From Treponema bryantii NK4A124 (GTDB taxonomy: Bacteria > Spirochaetota > Spirochaetia > Treponematales > Treponemataceae), in contig NZ_ATWV01000003.1 in the NCBI RefSeq assembly GCF_000421345.1, positions 186,001 through 250,000 on the forward strand: 64,000 bases of DNA, written 5' to 3'. Of the stretch, positions 1-10,015 are shown piece by piece. The notes below the pieces were generated by a model. The model saw only the letters and a list, made by a program, of their open reading frames with translations, searched no databases and had not been told where the DNA came from. Each line of letters begins with the position of its first letter. Position 1 is the stretch's first letter. The position numbers and the translations under genes are program-made.

Positions 1-1
1 T

Positions 2-1204
2 ACAGAACTTGTAAATGATATACGTACCTTAAGTTTTAACCAGGAAGAAAATACTGCTGCCTACTCAAAGGGCATTAAAGACGCCGTAGGAGATTCAGGA
101 GATTATTCTTATATTCATGTACGCCGTAATAACGAAACTGTCGTTTTATACCCTTCTGGAAAAAGCAAAGAAGAAACCCTTTCAAAATTAACTAAAACTT
201 TTAACAGCAGTCTTACTGTAAACAAACAGTCAGTTTCAGTAGAGTGTAATATTTATTTAATAAGGCCTGATTCAATTTTCTATTTTGCACGTATTTCATT
301 TCTAATGATTTTGATAATTACAATCATAACTATCATTATGATTATTTATCTGAACATTTCTGAAAATACATCTGATGTAATCAGTTTCGACGAAGATTCA
401 GAAGATTCTTTTGCAATTGATGAAAATGAAATGGAAACTGAAGATAATTCTGAACTGGATTCAGAAGTAATTGAACAGTCAGAAAATGATGATGTTGATG
501 AAGAAGTTCACGAAGATGGTAACGAAGACCTTACTGCTGCTCAAACAGATAACGATGAAACAAAAGAAGCTGCAGAAGATTCAGAAAGTTCAGGTGAAAG
601 AGAACATGCAGAAGTTACACCTGAAGAAGTAAAGGCAATTCTTTCTGAACCACTTACAGATGAACAGCTTGCAAATGAACCTGCAAAACTCCCTGTAGAT
701 GAAGTAAAACCAGAATCACCATCCGGCTTGTATAATTCAGAAACAGGCATCAGCTGGGAATCATATCTCTCTACAAGACTTAATAACGAAATAGACAGAG
801 CAACAGCTTCTGAAATTGACCTTTCACTTTTTATTATTAAACTTCCCGGCATTCTTAAAAACAGTGAAGTTTTCAAGAATGTCTGCAACTATCTTATAAT
901 TCAATTCCAGTTTAAAGATCTGCTTTTTGAATATAAAGATGACTGCATTGTAGCAATAAAAATCAGTATGAATGTTGATGAAGCATTAAAGCTTGCCGAA
1001 AAACTTCACAGTGACATCAGAAACATCATAAATAATAATGACTGCAGAATTGGTATTTCGTCACGTTCAATAAGAATGGTTGGCGGAGACCGTCTCATAA
1101 TGGAAGCAGAACAGGCTATCGAACATTCAGACCAGTCTTCTCCTGTTATAGCCTTCCGTGTTGACTCTGAAAAATACCGTCAGCTTATGGAAGCTAATCA
1201 GTAG
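2..1204 (+). CDS. Membrane protein with degenerate GGDEF-like domain (5' end outside window)
   Basis: The frame is open from base 2 with no stop before it, so the gene starts upstream of the window; an ATG at 305 lies inside a hydrophobic helix and is not a credible start. Seen in order: an extracytoplasmic-looking segment (nt 2-270), one transmembrane helix (about nt 281-365, rich in I, L, M), a strongly acidic Asp/Glu/Ser linker (about nt 365-720), and a C-terminal domain of about 150 residues. That domain resembles a GGDEF fold: start of the WESYLSTRLNNEIDRA type, then a DLSLFII strand, then IGISS near the end. No GG[D/E]EF active-site motif is visible, so cyclase activity is unlikely. A regulatory or structural role is inference. 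Confidence 0.6.
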   Translation, partial: TELVNDIRTLSFNQEENTAAYSKGIKDAVGDSGDYSYIHVRRNNETVVLYPSGKSKEETLSKLTKTFNSSLTVNKQSVSVECNIYLIRPDSIFYFARISFLMILIITIITIIMIIYLNISENTSDVISFDEDSEDSFAIDENEMETEDNSELDSEVIEQSENDDVDEEVHEDGNEDLTAAQTDNDETKEAAEDSESSGEREHAEVTPEEVKAILSEPLTDEQLANEPAKLPVDEVKPESPSGLYNSETGISWESYLSTRLNNEIDRATASEIDLSLFIIKLPGILKNSEVFKNVCNYLIIQFQFKDLLFEYKDDCIVAIKISMNVDEALKLAEKLHSDIRNIINNNDCRIGISSRSIRMVGGDRLIMEAEQAIEHSDQSSPVIAFRVDSEKYRQLMEANQ

Positions 1205-1210
1205 AAGAAA

Positions 1211-1248
1211 GTGATTTCGATACGACACTTCGTGTCTACTCAATCACC
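1211..1248 (-). repeat. Palindromic element A1 (GTGATT/AATCAC variant)
   Basis: Outer stem GTGATT/AATCAC, inner stem GACAC/GTGTC with loop TTC. Lies between two convergent genes. The final codons (VIE) and the TAG stop of the minus-strand TPR lipoprotein are read from this element. Relative to most copies, the G-C pair in the outer stem is replaced by A-T on both arms. Confidence 0.85.
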
Positions 1249-1940
1249 GTAGAATTGTCAGACTCTTCCTCTTCCTGGCCTTCTTCAGTCTCTTCCCCTT
1301 CCTCTTCTTCGTCAACAATATTCATAAGTTCTTTATATTTGTCTTCGAAAGTTTTTAAGTTCTTATTTTCCGGATATTCAGTTTTCAGAGTTTCGTAAGT
1401 GGAAGTAAATTTAACTGCATGCTTCTTTTCGAACTTCTTTGTATCTGCCGCGAGTACAGCAAGATAGTTTTCCAGATATTCCTGATTGACAGGCTGAGCT
1501 TCAAGCAGTTCTTCGTAAATAGTAATAGAACGTTTAAAGTCTCCCTGCATGGAATAAATATAGGCAAGACTTGCTTTTAAGGAAGCATTTTCCGGATCAC
1601 GTTCCAGAATTTTTTTGTACATTGGAAGGGCGTTATCCCAGTCGCTTATGAATATATAACACTTGGCAAGTTTATAATAAGCAGCCCAGTACTGTTCTTT
1701 TTTCTTCATGGCAAGCTCATAGTATTCTGAAGCCTTCTTATAATCTTCAAGTTTATAATATGAGTCGCCAAGTATATAATACTCTGCGTAAATGTTTCTT
1801 GTTTTTACGGCACCCTGACCTGGAACCGGTACAGAAAGTTCCGTACTTTCACATGAGAAAAATGAAAAAGCAGAAAGGCTTAATGCAAGCAAGCCTGCAG
1901 CAAGGTATTTTTTAGCCGAGAACAATTTTTTCAATTTCAT
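1236..1940 (-). CDS. TPR-containing lipoprotein
   Basis: Predicted 234 residues. A lipoprotein signal peptide ends in the lipobox FSC with Cys30, so the product should be tethered to a membrane on the periplasmic or outer side. Residues of about 45-180 form consecutive tetratricopeptide repeats (patterns such as [20 protein letters not shown] and [20 protein letters not shown]), which usually mediate protein-protein contact. The tail is a run of Glu residues. The start at 1940 is chosen because the signal peptide begins there; a further upstream ATG at 1988 would add 16 non-signal residues. The start overlaps the 3' end of the upp-like gene by 29 bp, suggesting translational coupling. The stop lies inside palindrome A1. 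Confidence 0.75.
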   Translation of the reverse strand: MKLKKLFSAKKYLAAGLLALSLSAFSFFSCESTELSVPVPGQGAVKTRNIYAEYYILGDSYYKLEDYKKASEYYELAMKKKEQYWAAYYKLAKCYIFISDWDNALPMYKKILERDPENASLKASLAYIYSMQGDFKRSITIYEELLEAQPVNQEYLENYLAVLAADTKKFEKKHAVKFTSTYETLKTEYPENKNLKTFEDKYKELMNIVDEEEEGEETEEGQEEEESDNSTVIE

Positions 1941-2949
1941 AAAGCTGAGACTTATACAGGCCGGAAATATTGTGGCCGTAATCTGCAATAAGCTGAATCA
2001 TATTTCGTGGAGCATCCTTTGTATCGCAGCCATTAAGACGGTCACCTGCATCACCGAGGCCAGGCATAATATAAGCCTTTTCGTTCATTACAGGGTCCAT
2101 CCAGAGTGTATAGCAGGTGCAGTTTTCAAGAGCTCGTGTTACTCGGATCGAGCCTTTAAGTGTTGAAATTGTATTAAAGAATGCAATAGACTTTGGTTTT
2201 ACTCCCTGACTCTGCAGATATTTTACAACGGTTACAAGTGAACCACCGGTTGCGTTCATAGGGTCAGCAAAAATCAAATCCTTACCGTCAAGCTGTTCGA
2301 GGTTGAAGAATGACTTATTAAGGTCCATAATGTATTCCATATCAGCTTCGTTTTTAGTATCGTTACGGCTGATTTTGAAAAGAGCAAATGGAGTTTTGTA
2401 GCCGTGGCTTGAATACTCCTGAATTTCCTTTGACATAATCATAGATGGAAGAAGGGCACCGCGGAGCATTACGCACATTACAGTGTTTTCAATTTTATGG
2501 TCGATATCAGGAATTTTATGAACTGCGTAGTTCTGAACCGGGAAAGTTACAGGAGTTTTTACAACGATATGTCCTTTCTTGTCTGAGTGCTGGTCTGTAT
2601 AAGCCATTCGGAAAAGCATTTCGTAAGCGCGCTGACTGTAATACATAAACTCCTGATGGTCTGTACGCTCGTCTCGGAGCTTTGAAATTACACGTGAACA
2701 TTCAGCATGTGCCCCCTCTTCCGTTACAAAGGAATAAACTTTAATGGCAGGATGCTTAGCACAGATTTTCTGCATTTCGTGACCAAGCTTATCGTAACCT
2801 TCTATGATTTTAGCTTCATCTTTTGGCTCAAAAGATTTCATTGTATCCTTGAACATTACTTCAAGCTTCTTCAAATCTTCCATATCTTCAGATGTAAGAT
2901 ATCCGTCCAAATCTTCTGCTTTAAGAATAATCTTATTGTTTTCTGCCAT
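1912..2949 (-). CDS. upp: Uracil phosphoribosyltransferase-like protein with N-terminal extension
   Basis: The C-terminal 200 residues carry the UPRT hallmarks: the PRPP-binding loop DPMNATGGS, and [12 protein letters not shown] near the end, which contacts uracil in the family. The predicted reaction is uracil + PRPP to UMP + PPi (pyrimidine salvage). The protein is 345 residues against about 210 for ordinary Upp; roughly 125 N-terminal residues have no motif I recognise. A good ribosome site (AAGGAG, 7 nt before ATG) fixes the start. The downstream TPR lipoprotein gene overlaps its end. Catalysis is well supported; the role of the extension is unknown. Confidence 0.8.
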   Translation of the reverse strand: MAENNKIILKAEDLDGYLTSEDMEDLKKLEVMFKDTMKSFEPKDEAKIIEGYDKLGHEMQKICAKHPAIKVYSFVTEEGAHAECSRVISKLRDERTDHQEFMYYSQRAYEMLFRMAYTDQHSDKKGHIVVKTPVTFPVQNYAVHKIPDIDHKIENTVMCVMLRGALLPSMIMSKEIQEYSSHGYKTPFALFKISRNDTKNEADMEYIMDLNKSFFNLEQLDGKDLIFADPMNATGGSLVTVVKYLQSQGVKPKSIAFFNTISTLKGSIRVTRALENCTCYTLWMDPVMNEKAYIMPGLGDAGDRLNGCDTKDAPRNMIQLIADYGHNISGLYKSQLYEIEKIVLG

Positions 2950-2968
2950 TTAAAAACTCCTTATAATT

Positions 2969-3004
2969 GTGGTTTCGATACAGCCTTCGGCTTACTCAAC
3001 CACC
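2969..3004 (-). repeat. Palindromic element A2
   Basis: Outer stem GTGGTT/AACCAC, inner stem AGCC/GGCT, loop TTC. Sits between the lipoprotein gene ending at 3012 and the upp-like gene starting at 2949, both on the minus strand. Confidence 0.85.
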
Positions 3005-3011
3005 AGTATTT

Positions 3012-3911
3012 TTATAGCGCCAGCAGTTTATAAAGCTGCTCTTTATCTATTCTGATATCATGAATTAAAAGTTCGCTGTCTCCGATTATTTCTTCCTGAG
3101 AATTGGTAAGCCCAAAGGCAAGAATTAAAAGAGTTTTTCCAGCCTTAAGGAAGGTACCATTTTTGAATCTGAAATCAAGATTTAAGAGGTACTGATTCTG
3201 ATGTTTAGGATCTGTTCTAAAACTGCCCTTTACATCAATTAACTTAAGGTCAAGCTGAGCACCTGTAAGAATTGTCAGGAAAGATTGTGGTTTATTTGCG
3301 AAAAAGCGGATTTCTGATTCTGCACCCTTTAAGTAATCAGTAAGTTCAGAATCTAAATCTGAATAAAGTTCAGTTGTATCTTCTGCAGGAAGCTTTGAAA
3401 GAGAATCATATTTATCAAGCATTCCTTCAAGATTCCTTCCTATGCAGGCAAGCTTATCTGATGGAAAAGCCATCTCGATATCACCGCTGTAAATCTTATA
3501 AGAAGTATCTGATTTTTCAGGACTATAATCTGAAATAACCCAGCCGTTTTTAGCACTTAAGACTTTTGGTAAATATTTTTGTGGAATAGAGCCATCTATT
3601 GAAGCCTGAACATCTGTTCCATGTCTTGAACGATTGAGACCGCAATATATTTTATTTACACGGTCGGCAATCATTTTTGCATCTGATTCTGTAGCGTTCT
3701 GATAAAAGCCGGTGATAATTCTTTCAATGAGGACGTTATCTGCGGCCTTAGGAACGGCAATGTAGAAGGAACTCTGGTTATCAATTAATTCCAGGGCATC
3801 AACTGGTCTTCCTGCGGGTGCAGATTTACAGCCTGCAAGAAGGAGCACAAATAAAACTGTTAGCCAGTATAAATTATGCTTTTTCAATCTTGAAACTCCA
3901 TTTTTTATCAT
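3012..3911 (-). CDS. Lipoprotein of unknown function
   Basis: About 299 residues with a signal peptide ending in the lipobox LLLAGC (Cys28). The rest has no domain I recognise; it looks like a soluble periplasmic or surface-exposed domain with alternating hydrophobic residues. The ATG at 3911 lies inside the 3' end of ileS. A TTG at 3887, preceded by GGAG at 8 nt, gives an equally good signal peptide (LKKHNLYWLTV...) and may be the true start; in both cases the gene overlaps ileS (stop at 3874) and is probably co-transcribed and translationally coupled with it. Confidence 0.65.
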   Translation of the reverse strand: MIKNGVSRLKKHNLYWLTVLFVLLLAGCKSAPAGRPVDALELIDNQSSFYIAVPKAADNVLIERIITGFYQNATESDAKMIADRVNKIYCGLNRSRHGTDVQASIDGSIPQKYLPKVLSAKNGWVISDYSPEKSDTSYKIYSGDIEMAFPSDKLACIGRNLEGMLDKYDSLSKLPAEDTTELYSDLDSELTDYLKGAESEIRFFANKPQSFLTILTGAQLDLKLIDVKGSFRTDPKHQNQYLLNLDFRFKNGTFLKAGKTLLILAFGLTNSQEEIIGDSELLIHDIRIDKEQLYKLLAL

Positions 3912-6900
3912 CAGCTTCAACTTCGTATGCCCCTGTAAGACCTGCATTCCAGCTTGCCTTTGCAGCAAGTGTTTCGCCGGAAATAAAGTCTGCGAACATC
4001 TTGAATGCTGCTTCCAGGTCGGCATCTCCGCCAAGCTCAAGATTAATTCTGTCGGTTACGTTGTAGCCGTTTTCCTTACGCTGGTTCTGAATACCACGGA
4101 TAAGGTCGCGAACATAACCTTCTTTTTTGAGTTCATCTGTAATTTTAGAATCAAGACCGACTGTAAGAGTTCCGTCATTGAGAACCTTAAGATCGTCCTT
4201 TTCAAAGCGTTCAACGAGAACCTTTTCTTCGTCGAGTTCTACAGTCTTTCCTGCAACATCAATGCTAAGCTTTGTTCCATCAAGGATTGACTGAATCTGC
4301 TCGCTTGTAAGACCTGCGATAATTCCTGCAGCCTGCTTCATGAGTGGGCCGAGTTCCTTACCAAGAACCTTGAAGTTAGCCTTTGCCTTGTATTCAACAA
4401 GCTCGTCTTCGCGGTCGTGGAATTCAACCTTTTTAACGTTGAGCTCTTCTGCAATTGTATCCTGCATTTCTGAAAGTACAGTCTTTTCGCTTGGATTACG
4501 TGTTACCAAAGCAACGCTTGCAAGTGGCTGGCGGTTCTTGAGGTTGAACTGATTGCGCAGGCTGTGTCCCATAGAAACTGCCTTCTGTACGGTTGCCATC
4601 TTGAACTCAAGATCTTCATTAATCCATGCCTTGTTAGGAGTTGGGTAATCGCAGAGGTGAACAGATTCCTTATCTCTGTCTAGCTTGAGATTCTGGTACA
4701 TTTCTTCTGTAATAAACGGAACAAATGGAGCTGCAACAGTTGCAAGAGTCTTAAGGGCAATATAGAGAGCCTCGTAAGCTTCTGCCTTGTCGCTGTCGTT
4801 TTCTGACTTCCAGAAGCGGCGGCGGCTGCGGCGGATATACCAGTTATTAAGTTCATCAATGAATTTAACAATTGGGTCAATAGAACCTGAAAGGTCGTAA
4901 GCGTCCAGGGCTGAAGAAACTTCCTTAATAAGATTCTGAGTGATAGACAAAAGCCAGGCATCAAGAGGATTTGACGGGGTCTTGTTATCAAAGAGGTGGC
5001 CTGTAGGAGCGGCCTTATCGATATTTGCATAAGTTACAAAGAAGGAATAAGAGTTCCACCATGGGATGATGATAGATTTAAGAACGTCGCGGACACCTGC
5101 ATCTGAGTAGCGGATTTCATCTGCCTTTACTACAGCCGAGTGCATAAGGAAGAGACGGATTGCATCTGCACCAAACTTGTTGATTGCTTCAACAGGGTCT
5201 GTATAGTTGCGGAGGGACTTAGACATCTTTCGTCCGTCTTCAGCAAGTACGATTCCGTTTACGATACAGTTTTCAAAAGCTGGCTTGTCAAAAAGCTGGG
5301 CTGCAAGAACTGTAAGTGTATAGAACCAGCCACGAGTCTGGTCCAGACCTTCTGAGATAAAGTTTGCAGGGAAGTTCTTTTCAAACTTCTCTTTATTTTC
5401 AAAAGGATAATGTACCTGAGCGTATGGCATTGAGCCTGATTCAAACCAGCAGTCAAATACTTCCGGAATACGGTGCATTGTACCTTTACCGCATTTTGGA
5501 CACTTGAAAGTAATCTTATCTACATACTGTTTGTGAAGGTCATCAGGGTAAGTTCCGCTGAGGTCTTTAAGCTCCTGGCGACTTCCTACACAAAGAGTAT
5601 GCTTACAGTCAGGGTCATCACAGCGCCAGATTGGAATCGGGTTACCCCAGTAGCGGTTACGGCTTACAGCCCAGTCGCGGGCTCCTGCCAGCCACTTACC
5701 AAAGCGGCCTTCCTTAATATGAGCTGGCTGCCAGTTGATTTTGCTGTTTGCACGGAGAAGTACATCGTGATAATCAGCTACCTTTACGAACCAGGAACCA
5801 ATACCACGGTAAATCAAAGGTGAGCCACAGCGCCAGCAGTGTGGGTATGAGTGAACAATAGAATCACGTTTTACAAGCTTACCCTCGTCCTTAAGGCGCT
5901 TCATAATATCTTTATCTGCATCCTTTACAAAAAGGCCCTGATAATCAGGAACTTCTTTTGTAAACTTACATTCAGCATCGATTGGCTCAACGTTTGGAAC
6001 ACCAGAACCACGGAATACCTTATTATCTTCCTCACCAAAAGCCGGAGCAATATGAACGATACCTGTACCGTCTTCTGTAGAAACGTAAGCTGCATTGAAC
6101 ATGCGGAAGGCACCCTTTTCGCACTTCTGGCCGCTCATTTCTTCGCAGGCTTTTGGATCCTTAAGATTTGCAAAGTATGGGAAGAGAGGCTCGTATTCAG
6201 CATCAATAAAATCAGCACCCTTATGGCGGTAGATGATTTCGTAGCCGGATTCGTCTTTATAGTAAGCAGACAGGCGGGCTTCAGCAAAAATGTAGTAGTC
6301 TCCGCTTTCCTTATCAAGAATCTTTACATAATCAATATCAGGACCCATACAAAGGCCAAGGTTTGAAGGCAAGGTCCATGGAGTTGTTGTCCAGGCCAGG
6401 AAGTAAGTTTTTCCATTTGCCATGTCAGGGTCGTTTACTCCGGCCGGAGCCTTAGTAATCTTAAAGCGAACAGTTACAGTCTGATCCTGAACATCCTTAT
6501 AGCCCTGAGCAAGCTCGTGAGTAGAAAGAACTGTAGAACAGCGTGGGCAGTAAGGAAGAATATATTTTCCTTCGTAGATGAGGCCCTTATCCCAGAGAGT
6601 TTTTGCAACCCACCAGATAGACTCCATGAACTCAGGATTCATTGTTTTGTAGTCGTTATCAAAATCTACCCAGCGGCCCATACGTGTAATTGTTGTGCGC
6701 CATTCAGAAGTATACTTCAAAACAGAAGCACGGCAGGCATCGTTAAACTTGTCGATACCCAGAGCTTCAATTTCGTGCTTAGAGTTAAGGCCAAGTTCTT
6801 TTTCAATCAGATTTTCAACAGGAAGACCGTGGCAGTCCCAGCCAAAGCGGCGCTCAACACGTTTTCCCTTCATTGTCTGATAGCGTGGAATAATATCTTT

Positions 6901-7095
6901 AATGGTTGATGGAATGAAATGTCCGAAGTGTGGGAGACCTGTAGCAAACGGAGGGCCGTCATAGAATACGAAGTCCTCTGCCCCTTCTCTCTGGCTAACT
7001 GACTTTTTGAAGATGTCATTATCCTGCCAGAATTTTAATACTTCCTCTTCCTGTTTTGGGAAGTCAACTTTTGGATCAACCGGTTTAAAGCTCAT
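3874..7095 (-). CDS. ileS: Isoleucyl-tRNA synthetase
   Basis: 1,073 residues, class I synthetase that charges tRNA-Ile. The HIGH-type signature is PHFGH at residues 55-59 and the KMSKS loop (GRKMSKS) is near residue 622. An editing (CP1) domain lies between them, and several CxxC pairs (CPRC, CWRC, CPKC) could bind zinc. The length and the HFGH form fit the eukaryote-like IleRS group, which is often less sensitive to mupirocin; that last point is family knowledge, not seen here. The start at 7095 follows AAAAGGACATATAC. A downstream lipoprotein gene overlaps its stop. Confidence 0.95.
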   Translation of the reverse strand: MSFKPVDPKVDFPKQEEEVLKFWQDNDIFKKSVSQREGAEDFVFYDGPPFATGLPHFGHFIPSTIKDIIPRYQTMKGKRVERRFGWDCHGLPVENLIEKELGLNSKHEIEALGIDKFNDACRASVLKYTSEWRTTITRMGRWVDFDNDYKTMNPEFMESIWWVAKTLWDKGLIYEGKYILPYCPRCSTVLSTHELAQGYKDVQDQTVTVRFKITKAPAGVNDPDMANGKTYFLAWTTTPWTLPSNLGLCMGPDIDYVKILDKESGDYYIFAEARLSAYYKDESGYEIIYRHKGADFIDAEYEPLFPYFANLKDPKACEEMSGQKCEKGAFRMFNAAYVSTEDGTGIVHIAPAFGEEDNKVFRGSGVPNVEPIDAECKFTKEVPDYQGLFVKDADKDIMKRLKDEGKLVKRDSIVHSYPHCWRCGSPLIYRGIGSWFVKVADYHDVLLRANSKINWQPAHIKEGRFGKWLAGARDWAVSRNRYWGNPIPIWRCDDPDCKHTLCVGSRQELKDLSGTYPDDLHKQYVDKITFKCPKCGKGTMHRIPEVFDCWFESGSMPYAQVHYPFENKEKFEKNFPANFISEGLDQTRGWFYTLTVLAAQLFDKPAFENCIVNGIVLAEDGRKMSKSLRNYTDPVEAINKFGADAIRLFLMHSAVVKADEIRYSDAGVRDVLKSIIIPWWNSYSFFVTYANIDKAAPTGHLFDNKTPSNPLDAWLLSITQNLIKEVSSALDAYDLSGSIDPIVKFIDELNNWYIRRSRRRFWKSENDSDKAEAYEALYIALKTLATVAAPFVPFITEEMYQNLKLDRDKESVHLCDYPTPNKAWINEDLEFKMATVQKAVSMGHSLRNQFNLKNRQPLASVALVTRNPSEKTVLSEMQDTIAEELNVKKVEFHDREDELVEYKAKANFKVLGKELGPLMKQAAGIIAGLTSEQIQSILDGTKLSIDVAGKTVELDEEKVLVERFEKDDLKVLNDGTLTVGLDSKITDELKKEGYVRDLIRGIQNQRKENGYNVTDRINLELGGDADLEAAFKMFADFISGETLAAKASWNAGLTGAYEVEADDKKWSFKIEKA

Positions 7096-7159
7096 GTATA
7101 TGTCCTTTTATAAGTGATATTTATAATCTTCTTATTATGACATAAAACACGATTTTATT

Positions 7160-7987
7160 CTATAACCCTAGTTTTTTTTCAACTTTCTCGCGGTTATTTG
7201 TATAAAATAGCAGCGAATATTTATTATCATTCAAAAAGCGGATAAAAGGCGTATATACATTTCCCGGAAGAATTTTATCACATTCATCCAGAAGTTTTTT
7301 GCATTCGCTTGTATTTCCATCATCATAGTATATTTGAGAAAGGAAAATACGGGAATAAAAGCGCTCATAATCACAGGTTGCAGTTTCAACTGCCTTCTGG
7401 AAATCATTTTTTGCAACACTTTTACTTCCACCGCCAATTGCAGGTGCAAAATAATACCATAAGGCACGGTTTATTCTCGCAAAAGCAAGATCGGGATTAT
7501 TTTTGACAACATCATCATAATCATCTTTTTCTTTAAGCCCCAGTTTAATTGCAGTGGCCTGTGAAATAAACTGCATGGAAGAGTTAATTACATCTCCTGA
7601 AGAAAGATAAAACCAGGGTGAAAGCTTTTCATTTTCATGTGCAGCTGTATATTCATTTATTTTTTCATATTGAGCAAGAATAAAAGGTTTAAGGTCTGGT
7701 GAAGTCATATTCTTTTCGTACATATAACTGTATTTTTCAAGAACAAGCATATTATCTACAACGAAGCGGGCTTCAGTACCTGCGTCTTTGTAAAGAGAGT
7801 CAGAAAATATCGAAGCAGAATAATTATCAAGAACTTTAATAGCCTCGTCCGGAGAAGCACAGGTTCTGGTATTAAGTCTTGCATCAAGAGTCTTATAAAT
7901 TAATTCTGTTTCTGCTTTTGAAAAATCATAGGCAAAAAGGCCTGTAAATAAAAAGAAAAAAGATAAAATGAATAAAAGTTTTTTCAT
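7160..7987 (-). CDS. Secreted TPR-like protein
   Basis: About 275 residues. A classical signal peptide (MKKLLFILSFFFLFTGLFA, cleavage before YDF) points to export. The remainder is helical with paired hydrophobic/aromatic spacing typical of TPR-like helical hairpins (for example ARINRALWYYFAP and FYSRIFLSQIYYDDGN). The start at 7987 begins the signal peptide and has AGGA just upstream; an upstream ATG at 8008 is less likely. Divergent from the GT8 gene at 8120. Function is not known. Confidence 0.6.
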   Translation of the reverse strand: MKKLLFILSFFFLFTGLFAYDFSKAETELIYKTLDARLNTRTCASPDEAIKVLDNYSASIFSDSLYKDAGTEARFVVDNMLVLEKYSYMYEKNMTSPDLKPFILAQYEKINEYTAAHENEKLSPWFYLSSGDVINSSMQFISQATAIKLGLKEKDDYDDVVKNNPDLAFARINRALWYYFAPAIGGGSKSVAKNDFQKAVETATCDYERFYSRIFLSQIYYDDGNTSECKKLLDECDKILPGNVYTPFIRFLNDNKYSLLFYTNNREKVEKKLGL

Positions 7988-8119
7988 GTTATAATCCTGT
8001 TCGAGCAATTTCTTTCAAACAATATCAAAAAAATTGTTTTTTGTGAATGATTTTATTTCTGCTTGTGTTTTAACTACAAAAATGTTAAAATTAATAAATT
8101 TTTATTGATTTGTAATTAT

Positions 8120-9166
8120 ATGAAGAAAACAAAAGAAATACCCGTATGCTTTGCTACTGATGATAATTATGTTCCCTTTCTCGCTGTAGCTGTTTCATCA
8201 CTTTTAGATAATGCCTCAAAAGAAAACTTTTACAGAATCTTTGTCCTCATTACAGAACTTAAGCAGGATAACATTGATAAGATAAAAGCTCTGGAAACAG
8301 AAAACTCAGAAATCACATTCATTTCTCTTGCTAAAGAAATGGACAAGATTAAAGATATGTTTCATTTAAGAGATTATTACTCTAAAGAAACTTATTACCG
8401 TATTTTTATTCCAAATCTTTTTCCATATTATAAAAAAGTTTTATATCTGGACTGTGATATTACCGTACTTGGAGATGTCGCAGAACTTTATAATCACCAT
8501 ATTCATGGATTTTATGTAGGAGCTGCAGTTGAAGAAGTAATGCAGACCTATGAAGTATTTGGAAACTACGTTGAAAAAGCAGATGGAATTAAACGTGAAA
8601 ACTATTTCAACGCCGGTATACTTCTTATTAACTGCCGCAGATGGCGCAATAAACTCATAGCAGAAAGATTTGTTGATTTATTGAACCGTTATAAATTCCG
8701 TGTTGTTCAGGATGAAGATTATCTTAATGTATTGTGTAAAGGTCATGTAAGATGGATTAATCTTGGCTGGAACAAAACTGCCTATAAAAACCCTGCTTTT
8801 GATGATAAAGACCTGCGCTTAATCCACTGGAAAATAAACTGGCGCCCATGGAAGTATAAAAACGTTCTTTATGAAGAATACTTCTGGAAATATGCAAAGA
8901 TGTCTGGTTTTTATGACAAGTTAATTCAGATGAGAGACTCAAGAACTCAGGCCGATTTTGACAAGGATGAAGTTCTTATGCAGAATCTTCAACAGATGGC
9001 AGAAGAAGATGCAAACGATCCTAATAACTACAATAACACACAGGGTAAAACTGGAAGTGTATGGTGGTTTTTCGACAAGATCAAACGTTTTGCAAGAATC
9101 AGAAAGCTTGTAACAATTAAAGCTTACAAGAGAAAGAGAAATCATGACAGAAGAAAAGACAATTAA
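8120..9166 (+). CDS. Glycosyltransferase family 8
   Basis: 348 residues. The GT8 fold is shown by the N-terminal IPVCFATDDNYVPFLAVAVSS segment, the metal-binding DxD motif in LYLDCDITVLGDV and the NAGILLINCRRWR segment. It should transfer a hexose from a nucleotide sugar to an acceptor. The C-terminal 40 residues are very basic (KRFARIRKLVTIKAYKRKR), suggesting contact with the inner membrane surface. The start at 8120 matches the usual GT8 N-terminus. First gene of a four-gene cassette whose members overlap or abut, ending with another GT8; the acceptor is probably a lipid (inference from the acyltransferase neighbours). Confidence 0.85.
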   Translation: MKKTKEIPVCFATDDNYVPFLAVAVSSLLDNASKENFYRIFVLITELKQDNIDKIKALETENSEITFISLAKEMDKIKDMFHLRDYYSKETYYRIFIPNLFPYYKKVLYLDCDITVLGDVAELYNHHIHGFYVGAAVEEVMQTYEVFGNYVEKADGIKRENYFNAGILLINCRRWRNKLIAERFVDLLNRYKFRVVQDEDYLNVLCKGHVRWINLGWNKTAYKNPAFDDKDLRLIHWKINWRPWKYKNVLYEEYFWKYAKMSGFYDKLIQMRDSRTQADFDKDEVLMQNLQQMAEEDANDPNNYNNTQGKTGSVWWFFDKIKRFARIRKLVTIKAYKRKRNHDRRKDN

Positions 9167-10013
9167 TGAAAAAAATCCTCAGCGTATTAAGATTGAAGAA
9201 AGAATAGCGGAATATGAAAAAAAAGGCTGGTGGCAGCGCGATGTTGAAGATGACCCTCCGACAATTCCTTTAACACCAGATAAGGTTGACTATCTTAATA
9301 AAAAGCTTTTAAACAGAATACTTACAAAAATTGTAAATATAAAGGCCGAAAAATTTATTAATAATCTTATTGCCAATAAGCAGCTGATTATTAAAGAAAT
9401 TAAAGGTATAGAAAACTTTACAGCCGTTCAGGATGGCGGTCTTATAATTACCTGCAATCATTTTAATGCATTTGATAATTTTGCCGTTCATCATGCACTT
9501 TTACCCTACCTTCACAAACAGGGCCGGGATCTTTACAAGGTAATCCGTGAAGGAAACTTTACTAACTTTCCTGGTATTTACGGTCTCTTTTTCCGTCACT
9601 GTAACACACTTCCATTAAGCTCAAGCTTTGCAACAATGAAACTTTTTATGGATGCCATAAAAGTTCTTCTTAACCGTGGAGAAAAAATTCTTGTATATGC
9701 AGAGCAGGCAATGTGGTGGAATTACAGAAAACCACGTCCATTAACTAATGGTGCTTTTAAATTTGCTGTAGAAGCAAAAGTGCCTGTTCTCCCAATTTTT
9801 ATTACAATGGAAGATTCAGATTTAATTGATGGAGACGGCTATCCTGTTCAGGAATATACACTCAATATCCTTCCTGCGATTTTCGCTGATCCTTCAAAAT
9901 CTGCAAAAGAAAATATCGAAGAAATGAAAGATAAAAACTTTGAAGCCTGGAAAAAGGTTTACGAAGATTTCTATCAGACTCCCCTTACCTATAGTACAGA
10001 AAAGGCAGAGTAA
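9144..10013 (+). CDS. PlsC-like acyltransferase
   Basis: 289 residues. The LPLAT-type catalytic motif NHFNAFD (HX4D) is at about residues 102-108, and a second block EQAMWWNYRKPRP stands where PlsC has EGTR. The family acylates lysophosphatidate or related hydroxyl groups on the cytoplasmic face of the membrane. The EGTR block is replaced, so the acceptor may not be standard lysophosphatidate. Starts 23 nt inside the end of the GT8 gene, so the two are probably translationally coupled. The N-terminal 60 residues are charged and not part of the fold. Confidence 0.75.
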   Translation: MTEEKTINEKNPQRIKIEERIAEYEKKGWWQRDVEDDPPTIPLTPDKVDYLNKKLLNRILTKIVNIKAEKFINNLIANKQLIIKEIKGIENFTAVQDGGLIITCNHFNAFDNFAVHHALLPYLHKQGRDLYKVIREGNFTNFPGIYGLFFRHCNTLPLSSSFATMKLFMDAIKVLLNRGEKILVYAEQAMWWNYRKPRPLTNGAFKFAVEAKVPVLPIFITMEDSDLIDGDGYPVQEYTLNILPAIFADPSKSAKENIEEMKDKNFEAWKKVYEDFYQTPLTYSTEKAE

Positions 10014-10015
10014 GC

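Noticed and set aside
5851-6366. 171-residue plus-strand frame
   Set aside because: Antisense to ileS; shadow of its codon pattern.
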